A stretch of DNA of 64,000 nt from Pseudomonas sp. efr-133-TYG-5 (GTDB lineage Bacteria > Pseudomonadota > Gammaproteobacteria > Pseudomonadales > Pseudomonadaceae), in NCBI RefSeq assembly GCF_030209175.1, contig NZ_JARVSM010000007.1, positions 310,001-374,000 of the forward strand. The letters are read 5' to 3'. This document shows positions 35,585 through 44,407 of the stretch, piece after piece. The notes below the pieces were generated by a model. That model searched no databases, was not told the origin of the DNA, and worked only from the letters and a program-made list of their open reading frames with translations. How positions within the stretch are numbered: the stretch's first letter is position 1; the number at the start of each line of letters is the position of its first letter. The translations under genes and the position numbers were made by a program.

Positions 35585-36628
35585 TCAGCGAAACGCCGGC
35601 ACCACGTGCTTGATGAACAGCTCCAGCGACTTCTTTTTCTCCGCATGCGGCAAGCTGTTGTCGCACCAGAAGCTGAACTCGTCGACCCCCAGTTCCTGGT
35701 AGTACTTGATACGCGGAATGATTTCTTCCGGCGTGCCGATCATCGCCGTCTTGTGCAGGCTTTCCAGTTCGAATTCCGGCCGTCCGGCGAATTTCTCTTC
35801 CGGGCTCGGGTCGAGGAAGCCGTTGACCGGTACCTGTTTGTTGCCGAACCAGGCATCGAAGGTGCGATAAAAGCGCGAGATGGCCGTGGCGCCGACTTTC
35901 CAACCATCGGGATCGTCCTTGGCGTGCACGTGGGTGTGCCGCAGCACCATCAGTTGCGGGCGCGGCACGTCGGGGTTGTTGTCCAGCGCGCTCTGGAATT
36001 TGTTTTTCAGGTCGACGACTTCCTCGTCGCCCTTCATCAATGGCGTGACCATGACGTTGCAGCCGTTGGCCACGGCGAAGTTGTGCGAGTCCGGGTCGCG
36101 GGCGGCGATCCACATCGGCGGGTTGGGTTTCTGGATCGGTTTCGGCACGCTGGTCGAGGTCGGGAATTTCCAGATCTCGCCGTCATGGGCGTAGTCGCCC
36201 TGCCACAGGGCGCGGACTACCGGCACCATTTCGCGCAGGGCCTGGCCGCCACTGGACGCGGGCATGCCGCCTGCCATGCGGTCGAACTCGACCTGATAGG
36301 CGCCGCGCGCCAGGCCCACCTCCATGCGGCCATTACTGATGACGTCGAGCAGCGCGCATTCCCCGGCGACCCGCAGCGGGTGCCAGAACGGCGCAATGAT
36401 GGTGCCGGCACCGAGGTGGATGGTGGTGGTTTTCGCCGCCAGGTACGCCAGCAGCGGCATCGGGCTCGGCGAGATGGTGTATTCCATGGCGTGGTGTTCG
36501 CCGATCCACACGGTGCTGAAACCGCCGGCCTCGGCCATCAACGTCAGTTCGGTCAGGTCTTCGAACAGTTGACGGTGGCTGACGCTTTCGTCCCAGCGTT
36601 CCATGTGTACGAACAGGGAAAATTTCAT
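35585..36628 (-). CDS. LLM-class flavin-dependent monooxygenase (two-component, FMNH2-dependent)
   Basis: 347 residues from the ATG at 36628 (MKFSLFVHMERWDES). Luciferase-like barrel features: STVWIGEHHAMEYTISPSP with the EHH segment, LGAGTIIAPFWHPLRVA, and NGRMEVGLARGAYQVEFDRM. It needs reduced FMN, evidently supplied by the flavin reductase encoded 68 bases upstream. The two genes form a leftward operon whose promoter region carries a copy of the shared 17-bp operator and faces an NCS1 permease. This suggests oxygenation of an imported nitrogen heterocycle, comparable in logic to RutA, but the substrate is not known. Confidence 0.9.
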   Translation of the reverse strand: MKFSLFVHMERWDESVSHRQLFEDLTELTLMAEAGGFSTVWIGEHHAMEYTISPSPMPLLAYLAAKTTTIHLGAGTIIAPFWHPLRVAGECALLDVISNGRMEVGLARGAYQVEFDRMAGGMPASSGGQALREMVPVVRALWQGDYAHDGEIWKFPTSTSVPKPIQKPNPPMWIAARDPDSHNFAVANGCNVMVTPLMKGDEEVVDLKNKFQSALDNNPDVPRPQLMVLRHTHVHAKDDPDGWKVGATAISRFYRTFDAWFGNKQVPVNGFLDPSPEEKFAGRPEFELESLHKTAMIGTPEEIIPRIKYYQELGVDEFSFWCDNSLPHAEKKKSLELFIKHVVPAFR

Positions 36629-36696
36629 GACGCTACCTCGAATCTCTTGTTGTTGGCCGGTCGCTTGCGGGCCTGTGGGAGTGACGATCGTGCGGA

Positions 36697-37182
36697 TCAG
36701 GCAAAGGCGGGCAGGGCGCCCATCTTGCCGTGGCAATACACCAGCGGGCCGGCATTCTGATCGGGCACGATCAGATTCTTCACCGCACCGACCATGATGG
36801 CGTGGTCGCCGCCTTCATATTCGCGCCACAACTCACACTCGATGATAGCCGTCGCGTTGGCCAGGATCGGATTGCCCAGCTCGCTCAACGTCCACTCGAT
36901 ACCTTGCGCCTTGTCCTTGCCTTTGCGCGCGAACGCGTAGGCTTCGCTTTGCTGGCCACCGGAGAGAAAGTGAATGGCAAAGCGCTTGTTCTTGATCAGC
37001 ACGGGGTAGGAGTCGGAGCTGTAGTTGGGGCAGAACAGCACCAGGGCCGGGTCGATCGACAGGGAACTGAAGGCGCTGGCGGTCAGGCCGACGATCTGGC
37101 CGTCATCGTCCAGGGTGGTGATAACAGTGACACCGGACGGGAACGAGCCCATGACTTGTTTGTAGATGGCAGCATCGATCAT
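36697..37182 (-). CDS. Flavin reductase, partner of the LLM monooxygenase
   Basis: 161 residues. The flavin_reductase domain begins YKQVMGSFPSGVTVITTLDD and continues with GLTASAFSSLSIDPALVLFC (FMN binding) and FAIHFLSGGQQSEAYAFARK. These enzymes reduce free FMN with NADH and release FMNH2 to a partner oxygenase, which is encoded immediately downstream. The operator copy 37234-37250 lies about 50 bases before its start. Confidence 0.92.
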   Translation of the reverse strand: MIDAAIYKQVMGSFPSGVTVITTLDDDGQIVGLTASAFSSLSIDPALVLFCPNYSSDSYPVLIKNKRFAIHFLSGGQQSEAYAFARKGKDKAQGIEWTLSELGNPILANATAIIECELWREYEGGDHAIMVGAVKNLIVPDQNAGPLVYCHGKMGALPAFA

Positions 37183-37222
37183 TGGACAATCCTCGAGTGC
37201 GGTGAAGCGGGTTTTTATGTGT

Positions 37223-37250
37223 TTGTGGGTCTGATGGTATACCGTAATAC
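37223..37250. promoter_or_regulatory. Shared operator, copy A (flavin reductase/LLM operon)
   Basis: The 17-mer ATGGTATACCGTAATAC lies at 37234-37250 and contains the palindrome GGTATACC. On the plus strand it forms the spacer and -10 (TAATAC) of a possible promoter with TTGTGG at 37223-37228; on the minus strand TTGCAT...TACCAT overlaps it and would drive the flavin reductase gene. Thirteen of 17 positions are shared with three other copies in this window. Confidence 0.72.
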
Positions 37251-37395
37251 ATCGAATGCAAGGTCTTTTTAGGTGAAACGATAAACGTGGTGATTTCGTC
37301 GGAAACTCAGCGTTTACGGGGCTTCTGCGTAGCCTGGCGGCCGGCTGATGGGCGAGGATGGCGGATCAGTTGCCGCACCAAACAGCGGATCAGTC

Positions 37396-37430
37396 TTGTA
37401 CAAATGTTGGAATACCATAATATGGTGTTC
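37396..37430 (+). promoter_or_regulatory. Promoter of NCS1 permease copy 2 with shared operator, copy B
   Basis: The -35 TTGTAC (37396-37401), 16-base spacer and -10 TAATAT (37418-37423) overlap the 17-mer TTGGAATACCATAATAT (37407-37423). A longer palindrome, GAATACCATA-A-TATGGTGTTC, covers 37410-37430 with one mismatch. The same 17-mer, base for base, and the same -35/-10 spacing recur at 61603-61630 on the other strand. Confidence 0.78.
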
Positions 37431-37499
37431 GCCTGAGGGGGCAGCGAAAAGCCCCCCGGTTTGGCTTCATACAAAGATAAGAACAGACAAATCGAGTTC

Positions 37500-38912
37500 A
37501 TGCACATGCCCCAGATGTCCCGGCAAGACCCGTTGATCGAGAATCACACGGTCGATTACGTCCCACTCGCGGAACGCCACGGGAAGGCCCGCGACCTATT
37601 CACCCTTTGGTTCAGTACCAACATTGCGCCTCTGCCGATCGTGACCGGCGCAATGGTGGTGCAGGTGTTCCATCTCGATCTGTTCTGGGGGCTGCTGGCG
37701 ATTGCGCTGGGACACCTGATCGGCGGCCTGGTGATCGCCCTCGCGTCGGCCCAGGGCCCGCGCATGGGCATTCCGCAGATGGTGCAGAGCCGTGGCCAGT
37801 TCGGCCGTTATGGCGCGTTGCTGATCGTGTTCTTCGCGGCGCTCATCTACATCGGCTTCTTCATTTCCAACATCGTCCTGGCGGGCAAGTCGATCGTCGG
37901 CCTCGCGCCGGCGGTGCCGGCACCGCTGAGCATTCTGATCGGTGCGCTCGCCGCCACCGCGATCGGTGTGATCGGCTACAACTTCATTCATACGCTGAAC
38001 CGCATCGGCACCTGGGTCATGGGCGGTGCGCTGCTCGCCGGCTTCATCTATATCTTCGGCCATGATCTGCCGGCGGATTTTTTCAGCCGTGGCAGCTTCA
38101 ATCTGTCCGGCTGGCTGGCGACGGTGTCGCTGGGGATCATCTGGCAGATCAGCTTTTCGCCGTATGTCTCCGACTACTCGCGCTACCTGCCCACCGACAT
38201 CGGCATCGCCAAGCCGTTTTGGGCCACGTATCTGGGAGCGACGCTGGGCACGATTCTGTCGTTCAGCTTCGGTGCGGTGGCGGTGCTGGCAACGCCCGAG
38301 GGCACCGAAGCCATGGCGGCGGTCAAGCAGTCCACCGGTTGGCTGGGGCCGAGCCTGATGGTGCTGTTCCTGCTCAACATCATCAGCCACAACGCGCTCA
38401 ATCTGTACGGTGCGGTGCTGTCGATCATCACGTCGATCCAGACCTTTGCCAGCCAGTGGACACCGAGCATCAAGGTGCGCGTGGTGCTGTCGAGCGTGGT
38501 CCTGGCGGGGTGCTGCCTGGTGGCGCTGGGGGCGTCGGCGGATTTCATTGCCGAATTCATCGGCCTGATCCTCGCGCTGCTGCTGGTCCTGGTGCCATGG
38601 GCGTCGATCAACCTGATCGACTTCTACCTGATCAAGCGCGGCGCCTACGATATCGCCTCGATCTTCCGCGCCGACGGCGGCATCTACGGGCGCTTCAACT
38701 GGCACGCGATCATCGCCTATTTCATCGGCATCATCGTCCAGCTGCCGTTCGCCAATACGTCGCTGTACGTCGGCCCTTACGCCAATCTGGTGGAGGGCGC
38801 GGACCTGTCGTGGCTGGTCGGCCTGGTCGTGACGTGTCCGCTGTATTACTGCCTGGCGACTCGTGGGCAGACGCAGCAAAGCCGTGCGGCACGCTTGGGT
38901 TACACCGACTGA
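37500..38912 (+). CDS. NCS1-family permease (cytosine/purine type), copy 2
   Basis: 470 residues from the ATG at 37500 (ATGs at 37506 and 37515 are alternatives). Twelve membrane segments with the same landmarks as the copy at 27207: VDYVPLAERHGKARDLFTLW, NIAPLPIVTGAMVVQ, AQGPRMGIPQMVQSRGQFG and PYVSDYSRYLP. The two are clearly paralogous. It is divergent from the flavin reductase/LLM operon and under a copy of the same operator, so its cargo is probably the substrate of that monooxygenase. Confidence 0.92.
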   Translation: MHMPQMSRQDPLIENHTVDYVPLAERHGKARDLFTLWFSTNIAPLPIVTGAMVVQVFHLDLFWGLLAIALGHLIGGLVIALASAQGPRMGIPQMVQSRGQFGRYGALLIVFFAALIYIGFFISNIVLAGKSIVGLAPAVPAPLSILIGALAATAIGVIGYNFIHTLNRIGTWVMGGALLAGFIYIFGHDLPADFFSRGSFNLSGWLATVSLGIIWQISFSPYVSDYSRYLPTDIGIAKPFWATYLGATLGTILSFSFGAVAVLATPEGTEAMAAVKQSTGWLGPSLMVLFLLNIISHNALNLYGAVLSIITSIQTFASQWTPSIKVRVVLSSVVLAGCCLVALGASADFIAEFIGLILALLLVLVPWASINLIDFYLIKRGAYDIASIFRADGGIYGRFNWHAIIAYFIGIIVQLPFANTSLYVGPYANLVEGADLSWLVGLVVTCPLYYCLATRGQTQQSRAARLGYTD

Positions 38913-38934
38913 GTGCTGTCCGGCGTGACCGCGC

Positions 38935-38957
38935 ATGCCCGGCCCTGTGCCGGGCAT
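38935..38957 (+). terminator. Probable terminator after the NCS1 permease
   Basis: Hairpin ATGCCCGG / CCGGGCAT with a seven-base loop followed by a moderately T-rich stretch, 22 bases beyond the stop. Confidence 0.6.
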
Positions 38958-39165
38958 TGTGCTTTCTACGGATTGCAGCGGTCACGCAAATTGGCCATTT
39001 CGATCCCCTTTTGGCCAAACCCCTACTGTGATCCCACTACGCTGTACGCAAGAATCGAAGTCACAACAACAGGCTCCACCTTCCTTGCCCTTGGCTGATC
39101 TGCTAGCCGCTGCCGTGTACAGAACATAAAAACCAACCGACTCACGCCGCATCTGGGGAAACAAC

Positions 39166-40266
39166 ATGGTCACGATCAAACGCATTCTGGGCGCCACCGT
39201 GTGTGGGCTGACGCTGCTGGCCAGTGCCGTGCACGCCGAACAGCGCGAATTGCGCGTGTACAACTGGGCGGATTACATCCTGCCGTCCGTGCCCAAGGAC
39301 TTCGCCGCGCAAAGCGGCATCAAAGTGACCTGGGACACCTTCGACACCAACGAATCCCTGGAAGCCAAGCTGCTGACCGGCAACTCCGGCTATGACCTGG
39401 TGGTGCCGTCGAACCAGTTCCTCGATACCCAGATCAAGGCCGGCGTGTTCCAGAAACTCGACAAGTCGAAATTGCCGAACTGGAAGCATCAGGACCCCGA
39501 ACTGCTCAAGCTGCTCGACGCCAACGACCCGGGCAACCAGTACGGCGTGCCCTACATGTACGGCACCGTGCTGATCGGCTTCAACCCGGCCAAGGTCAAG
39601 GCCGCGCTGGGCGACAATGCGCCGGTCGACAGCTGGGACCTGGTGTTCAACCCGCAGAACATGGAGAAGCTCAAGTCCTGCGGCGTGGCGATGCTCGATT
39701 CACCTTCGGAAATTCTTCCGCTGGCCCTGCATTACCTGGGGCTCGATCCAAACAGCCAGAACCCCGCCGACTACGAGAAGGCCAAGGACCTGATGCTCAA
39801 GGTTCGCCCGTACGTGACCTACTTCAACTCGGCCAAATACATGACCGACATCGCTAACGGCGATATCTGCGTGGCCATCGGTTACTCCGGCAGCTTCTAC
39901 CAGTTCGGCAACCGCGCCAAAGAGGCGGGCAACGGTGTGGTGGTCGACTGGCGGCTGCCCAAGGAAGGCGCGCCGATCTGGTTCGACACCTTCGCCATTC
40001 CGAAGAGCGCGAAGAACGTCGCCGAGGCCCATGAATTCCTCAACACCTTGCTCGATCCGAAAGTCATCGCGCCGATCAGCGACTTCCTCGGTTACCCGAA
40101 TGCCAACAAGGACTCGATGGCGCTGATCAACAAGGACATCACCGGCAACCCCAACCTGACGCCGACCAGCGAAGCGTTGAAAACCCTGTACGTGGTGCAG
40201 CCGTTGCCGCAGAAGCTCGAGCGCGTCCGCACGCGCGTCTGGACCAGCATCAAGTCCGACAAGTAA
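39166..40266 (+). CDS. Polyamine-type ABC transporter substrate-binding protein (PotF/SpuD-like)
   Basis: 366 residues. Signal peptide ends ASAVHAEQ. The mature start LRVYNWADYILPSVPKDFAA is the hallmark of the PotF/PotD group, and GNSGYDLVVPSNQFLDTQIK, YGVPYMYGTVLIGFNP and SPSEILPLALHYLGLDPNS follow the family closely. It should bind putrescine, spermidine or a related amine in the periplasm. No permease or ATPase genes are next to it, so it is either an orphan or works with a transporter encoded elsewhere. No copy of the shared operator is seen upstream. Confidence 0.9.
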   Translation: MVTIKRILGATVCGLTLLASAVHAEQRELRVYNWADYILPSVPKDFAAQSGIKVTWDTFDTNESLEAKLLTGNSGYDLVVPSNQFLDTQIKAGVFQKLDKSKLPNWKHQDPELLKLLDANDPGNQYGVPYMYGTVLIGFNPAKVKAALGDNAPVDSWDLVFNPQNMEKLKSCGVAMLDSPSEILPLALHYLGLDPNSQNPADYEKAKDLMLKVRPYVTYFNSAKYMTDIANGDICVAIGYSGSFYQFGNRAKEAGNGVVVDWRLPKEGAPIWFDTFAIPKSAKNVAEAHEFLNTLLDPKVIAPISDFLGYPNANKDSMALINKDITGNPNLTPTSEALKTLYVVQPLPQKLERVRTRVWTSIKSDK

Positions 40267-40364
40267 GCGCATTGCGCAGGTGCGAGCGTGCTGGCGATAG
40301 CATTCGGGTCCTTCAACCTCGCGTTGAGTAAATCCGCAGCCTTCGCCGGCACGCTCGCCCGGGC

Positions 40365-41345
40365 TTATCGAGTACCGTGTTCAGTCTCGGCTTTCCTGTC
40401 CTTGGTCAGCGCCAGGCTCAACAGCACCGACAACAGGATGATCCCTCCGACAATCGCCAGCGACCATTCCACCGGCATGTGGAACCACGGCATCAGCGTC
40501 ATCTTGCCGCCAATGAACACCAGCACCAGCGCCAGTCCGTACTTGAGCAGATGAAAGCGCTCGGCCATGTCCGCCAGCAGGAAGTACAACGCCCGCAGGC
40601 CCATGATCGCGAAGATGTTCGAGGTGAAGATGATGAACGGGTCCGTGGTAACGGCGAAAATCGCCGGGATGCTGTCGACCGCGAACATCAGGTCACTGGC
40701 CTCGATCAGCACCAGCACCAGAAACATCGGCGTGGCCCAGCGCACGCCGTTCTGCACCACGAAAAACCGTTCGCCATGGAAGCCGCCGGTGATGCGCAGA
40801 TGGCCGCGCACCCAGCGTAGCAACGGGTTGTTGTCGAGGTCAGGTTGCTGCTCGGCGAACACCAGCATCTTGATCCCGGTGATGATCAGGAACACGCCGA
40901 ACACATACAGCAGCCAGGCGAACTGCGACACCAGCCAGACCCCGGCAAAGATCATCGCTGCGCGCATCACGATCGCGCCGAGGACGCCGTACAGCAGCAC
41001 GCGCCTTTGCAACTCCGGCGGCACTGCGAAGTAACTGAAGATCATCACAAAGACAAACATGTTGTCGATCGACAGCGATTGCTCGATTAGATACCCGGTG
41101 AGGAATTCGAGGGTCTTGCGCCGGGCGATGTCGGCGCCGAACTCGCCGTGCAGATACCACCAGAGCAACCCGGCGAAGGCCAGCGCCAACAGGCACCAGG
41201 CGATCACCCAGGCCGAGGCTTCGCGCACCGACACCCGGTGCGCCTTGCGCCCGCCGAAGACAAACAGATCAATCGCCAGCATGACGATCACGAAGACGAC
41301 GAAGGCTGCCCACATCCAGGGCTCGCCGATGTTCATGGGGGGCAT
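40365..41345 (-). CDS. TerC/Alx-family membrane protein
   Basis: 326 residues from the ATG at 41345 (AGGAG six bases before). Eight to nine membrane helices. Conserved acidic membrane motifs of TerC/Alx are present: EQSLSIDNMFVFVMIFSYF and ASDLMFAVDSIPAIFAVTTD. In E. coli Alx is a manganese exporter with a pH/Mn-responsive RNA leader; other members confer tellurite resistance. It converges with the polyamine-binding gene. Confidence 0.92.
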   Translation of the reverse strand: MPPMNIGEPWMWAAFVVFVIVMLAIDLFVFGGRKAHRVSVREASAWVIAWCLLALAFAGLLWWYLHGEFGADIARRKTLEFLTGYLIEQSLSIDNMFVFVMIFSYFAVPPELQRRVLLYGVLGAIVMRAAMIFAGVWLVSQFAWLLYVFGVFLIITGIKMLVFAEQQPDLDNNPLLRWVRGHLRITGGFHGERFFVVQNGVRWATPMFLVLVLIEASDLMFAVDSIPAIFAVTTDPFIIFTSNIFAIMGLRALYFLLADMAERFHLLKYGLALVLVFIGGKMTLMPWFHMPVEWSLAIVGGIILLSVLLSLALTKDRKAETEHGTR

Positions 41346-41573
41346 CTCACTCTCCTTGGCGTGGCGCAGTGGGGTAGACGTGGCCATGCTAGGAGCTGAG
41401 TGACGGCAAAGAAAAATCGTTTATTTCGTGACTATTGTTCGTTAATGACGAAGTGTCGCTGGGTGCGACGATTGGCCGGAGCGACCGGATAGGTGCGCGC
41501 ACGCTTCTTTGCTAACCTCAAGCATCGGTCCTGTCCGCCCCGTTGCACCACCCATCAGAGAAGTCTTGCCGCG

Positions 41574-42515
41574 ATGACCTCCCCAACGCCTGATCCACAA
41601 GCCGTCTGCAGTCCAGTCACCAGCAGCGCGATTTTCATCGTGGCGTCGCTCAACAACGGTGCCGATGTCGCGCAGAAGGTACGTGGCTGGTGTGCCGATA
41701 TCGCCGGGTTGACGCGCTCGGTCGGCAAGCGTGTGCCGTCCGGCAACCTGTCCTGTGTCTGCGGGTTCTCTGCCAATGCCTGGGATCTGCTGTTCGGCCA
41801 GCCGCGCCCGGCGTCGTTGCACGGCTTTCGCGAATTCGGTGTGGAAGGGCGCCGCGCCGTGTCCACGCCGGGCGACATCCTCCTGCACATTCGCGCCGAT
41901 CAGATGGACCTGTGCTTCGAACTGGCAACGCAGTTGATGTCGGCGCTGGACGGCGCCGTCACGGTGATCGATGAAGTGCAGGGTTTCCGCTATTTCGACA
42001 TGCGCAGCATCATCGGGTTTGTCGACGGCACGGAAAATCCGGTCGGCCGCAAGGCACTGGATTTCACCATCGTCGGCGATGAGGATCCGTCGTTCAGCGG
42101 CGGCAGCTATGTGCTGGTGCAAAAGTACCTGCACAACATGAAAGCGTGGAACGCGTTGTCGGTCGAGGCTCAGGAAAAGGTCATCGGCCGCACCAAGCTG
42201 TCCGATATCGAGCTCGACGACGCGGTCAAGCCGAGCAATTCCCACAGTGCCCTGACCACGATCACCAAGGACGGCGAGGAAGTGAAGATCCTGCGCGACA
42301 ACATGCCGTTCGGCCGCCCCGGCGCGGGAGAGTTCGGCACCTTCTTCATCGGCTACGCGCGTTCGCCGCAGCCACTGGAGCAGATGCTGGAAAACATGTT
42401 CGTCGGCAATCCGCCGGGCAATTACGATCGTTTGCTGGATTTCAGCACGGCGGTCACCGGCAACCTGTTTTTCACTCCGTCAGCCGATCTTCTGGAAGAC
42501 CTCGCCGAGCGCTGA
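41574..42515 (+). CDS. Dyp-type heme peroxidase
   Basis: 313 residues from the ATG at 41574. The family signature GFVDGTENP (Asp as acid-base catalyst, about residue 147) is present, followed by the proximal heme His region (SNSHSAL) and distal Arg in LRDNMPFGRPGAGEFGTFFI. No signal peptide is seen, so it is cytoplasmic, closest in style to YfeX-like P-class enzymes. It oxidises dyes or porphyrins with H2O2; its native substrate is unknown. Confidence 0.92.
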   Translation: MTSPTPDPQAVCSPVTSSAIFIVASLNNGADVAQKVRGWCADIAGLTRSVGKRVPSGNLSCVCGFSANAWDLLFGQPRPASLHGFREFGVEGRRAVSTPGDILLHIRADQMDLCFELATQLMSALDGAVTVIDEVQGFRYFDMRSIIGFVDGTENPVGRKALDFTIVGDEDPSFSGGSYVLVQKYLHNMKAWNALSVEAQEKVIGRTKLSDIELDDAVKPSNSHSALTTITKDGEEVKILRDNMPFGRPGAGEFGTFFIGYARSPQPLEQMLENMFVGNPPGNYDRLLDFSTAVTGNLFFTPSADLLEDLAER

Positions 42516-42518
42516 GAA

Positions 42519-42553
42519 AAAAGGCGAGATCGCCTGAGGCGATCTCGCCTTTG
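42519..42553. terminator. Bidirectional intrinsic terminator
   Basis: Fifteen-base arms AAAGGCGAGATCGCC / GGCGATCTCGCCTTT around a three-base loop, between the convergent peroxidase and amidase genes. Confidence 0.92.
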
Positions 42554-42556
42554 GCC

Positions 42557-44269
42557 TTACTGGCCGTTGCTCAATGGTGGAGTGCGCGGCGGTATCTGCC
42601 GCTTCGAGCCGGTTGCCTCGAACGCCGCCGCCAGACGCAGCAGGGTCGAGTCGTCGTAGGCGCGCCCGGCAAACGTCAACCCGACCGGCATGCCGATGTC
42701 GGCCATCACGCCCATCGGCACGGTAACGGTCGGTACGCCGAGGTGGCGGATGGCGAGGTTACCGTTGGCGACCCAGACGCCGTTGCTCCAGGCAATGTCC
42801 GCCGAAGCCGGATTGATATCGGCATCCGCCGGGCCGACATCGGCGTTGGTCGGGAACAGCACGGCGTCGAGACCGAGGCGATCCATCCAGTCTTCGAGGT
42901 CGATCTTGCGCGTCTGCTCGAGGCCGCGCAGGCCGTCCGGCAGCGTCGCAATCTGATCCCACGGGGTGATGCCACGCTCGGCCATGCGCACGTATTCATC
43001 CATGCCGGCAGCCAGGTCGCCTTCACGGTTGGGCAGGGTGCCCGGATCGTGCGGGAAGATCTTCGCCCCGTCGACATCCGCCAGGCGATTGAGCCGCGGA
43101 TCGCCGTTGGCCCGCAGGAAATCGTCGAATGCCCAGGCCGACAGGTCCCACAATTCGTGGTGCAGGAACTCCTTCGATACCAGTCCGCGATTGAACACGG
43201 TCGGTGCGCCAGGGCGATCGCCTTCGCAATTGGAAACCAGCGGGAAGTCCACTTCGATCACTTCGGCGCCGGCGGCTTCGAGCGCCTGGCGCGCCTGTTT
43301 CCACAGCTCGATCACCGACGTGCGGGTGTTGATGCGTTGCCCGGTCGGACCACCGATTCCGGGCTCGGTGCTGGTGCCGGCCTCGGGGTCGGCGTTGATG
43401 TACATGCGCGGCACCCCCAGGCGCTTGCCGGCCAGGGCTGCGCTGCTCACGGCCAGTTCGGCGTAGGACGCCGGACGTACCGAGGCCACGCTCGGGATCG
43501 GCACCCACGGTTGCAGGCGCCACAGGTCGCCACGGGTGTCGCTGTCTTCGGCGACGATCACATCGAGCACTTCCAGCAAGTCGGCCATGGTCCGGGCGTA
43601 CGGCACGACCACGTCCATGGTCGGCGTCAGCGGCCAGTTGCCGCGTACCGAAATCACCCCGCGCGATGGCGTATAGGCGCACAGACCGTTGTTCGACGCC
43701 GGGCCGCGACCGCTCGACCAGGTTTCCTCGGCCAGGCCGAATGCCGAGAAGCTGGCAGCCGTGGCGGTACCGGCGCCGTTCGACGAGCCGGAGGCAAACG
43801 GTGCGGTGAGGTAGGCGGCGTTGTACGGGCTTTCGGCGCGGCCGTAGACCCCGCGCTGCATGCCGCCATTGGCCATCGGCGGCATGTTGGTCTTGCCCAG
43901 GCAGATTGCCCCGGCGGCGCGCAGGCGCTCGATGGTGAACGCGTCGCGGTAGGCGACCAGGTCAGCGAAGGCCGGGCTGCCGGACGCCGCCGTCAGGCCC
44001 TTGACCAGATAGCTGTCCTTGGCGGTGTAGGGGATGCCGTCCAGCGGGCCGAGGGTTTCGCCCCGCGCGCGCCGGGCATCCGAAGCCTCGGCTTCTTGCA
44101 GCGCTTGCGGGTTGCGCACGACCACGGCGTTGAGCGCGGTGGCCGTGTCCGCGCCATCGTAGGCGTCGATCCGCGCCAGATACGCCTGCACCAGCTCGAC
44201 CGCGGTGGTCTGGCCGGATTCCAGCGCGGCGCGCAATTGGGCAATGGAAACTTCAGTGACTTCGATCAT
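42557..44269 (-). CDS. Amidase signature-family hydrolase
   Basis: 570 residues from the ATG at 44269 (MIEVTEVSIAQLRAALE). The Ser-cisSer-Lys triad can be placed: Lys 84 in YTAKDSYLVKG, cis-Ser in the ASGSSNGAG segment (about 163) and nucleophile Ser about 186 in TWSSGRGPAS, a divergent form of the usual TGGSIRIPA. No signal peptide. The family hydrolyses diverse amides. It is large and stands alone, and the AraC regulator gene upstream faces the same direction. The substrate is unknown. Confidence 0.87.
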   Translation of the reverse strand: MIEVTEVSIAQLRAALESGQTTAVELVQAYLARIDAYDGADTATALNAVVVRNPQALQEAEASDARRARGETLGPLDGIPYTAKDSYLVKGLTAASGSPAFADLVAYRDAFTIERLRAAGAICLGKTNMPPMANGGMQRGVYGRAESPYNAAYLTAPFASGSSNGAGTATAASFSAFGLAEETWSSGRGPASNNGLCAYTPSRGVISVRGNWPLTPTMDVVVPYARTMADLLEVLDVIVAEDSDTRGDLWRLQPWVPIPSVASVRPASYAELAVSSAALAGKRLGVPRMYINADPEAGTSTEPGIGGPTGQRINTRTSVIELWKQARQALEAAGAEVIEVDFPLVSNCEGDRPGAPTVFNRGLVSKEFLHHELWDLSAWAFDDFLRANGDPRLNRLADVDGAKIFPHDPGTLPNREGDLAAGMDEYVRMAERGITPWDQIATLPDGLRGLEQTRKIDLEDWMDRLGLDAVLFPTNADVGPADADINPASADIAWSNGVWVANGNLAIRHLGVPTVTVPMGVMADIGMPVGLTFAGRAYDDSTLLRLAAAFEATGSKRQIPPRTPPLSNGQ

Positions 44270-44407
44270 GCTGTTACCGCCGACAGGTTCGCTAAAGGGT
44301 GGGTCATCAGGGTTATCGTCGCAACGTGTCAAGGATTCTTGATGGGCGAAACTCTACCCTGAACTTGGCCAATTGGCATGCACAAATTCGATAAATATCG
44401 GTAAATC

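Noticed and set aside
42146..44362. A 738-residue open frame opposite the amidase and overlapping the Dyp peroxidase
   Set aside because: It crosses a strong terminator and has Arg/Gly/His-rich shadow composition. The amidase and peroxidase have complete motifs.
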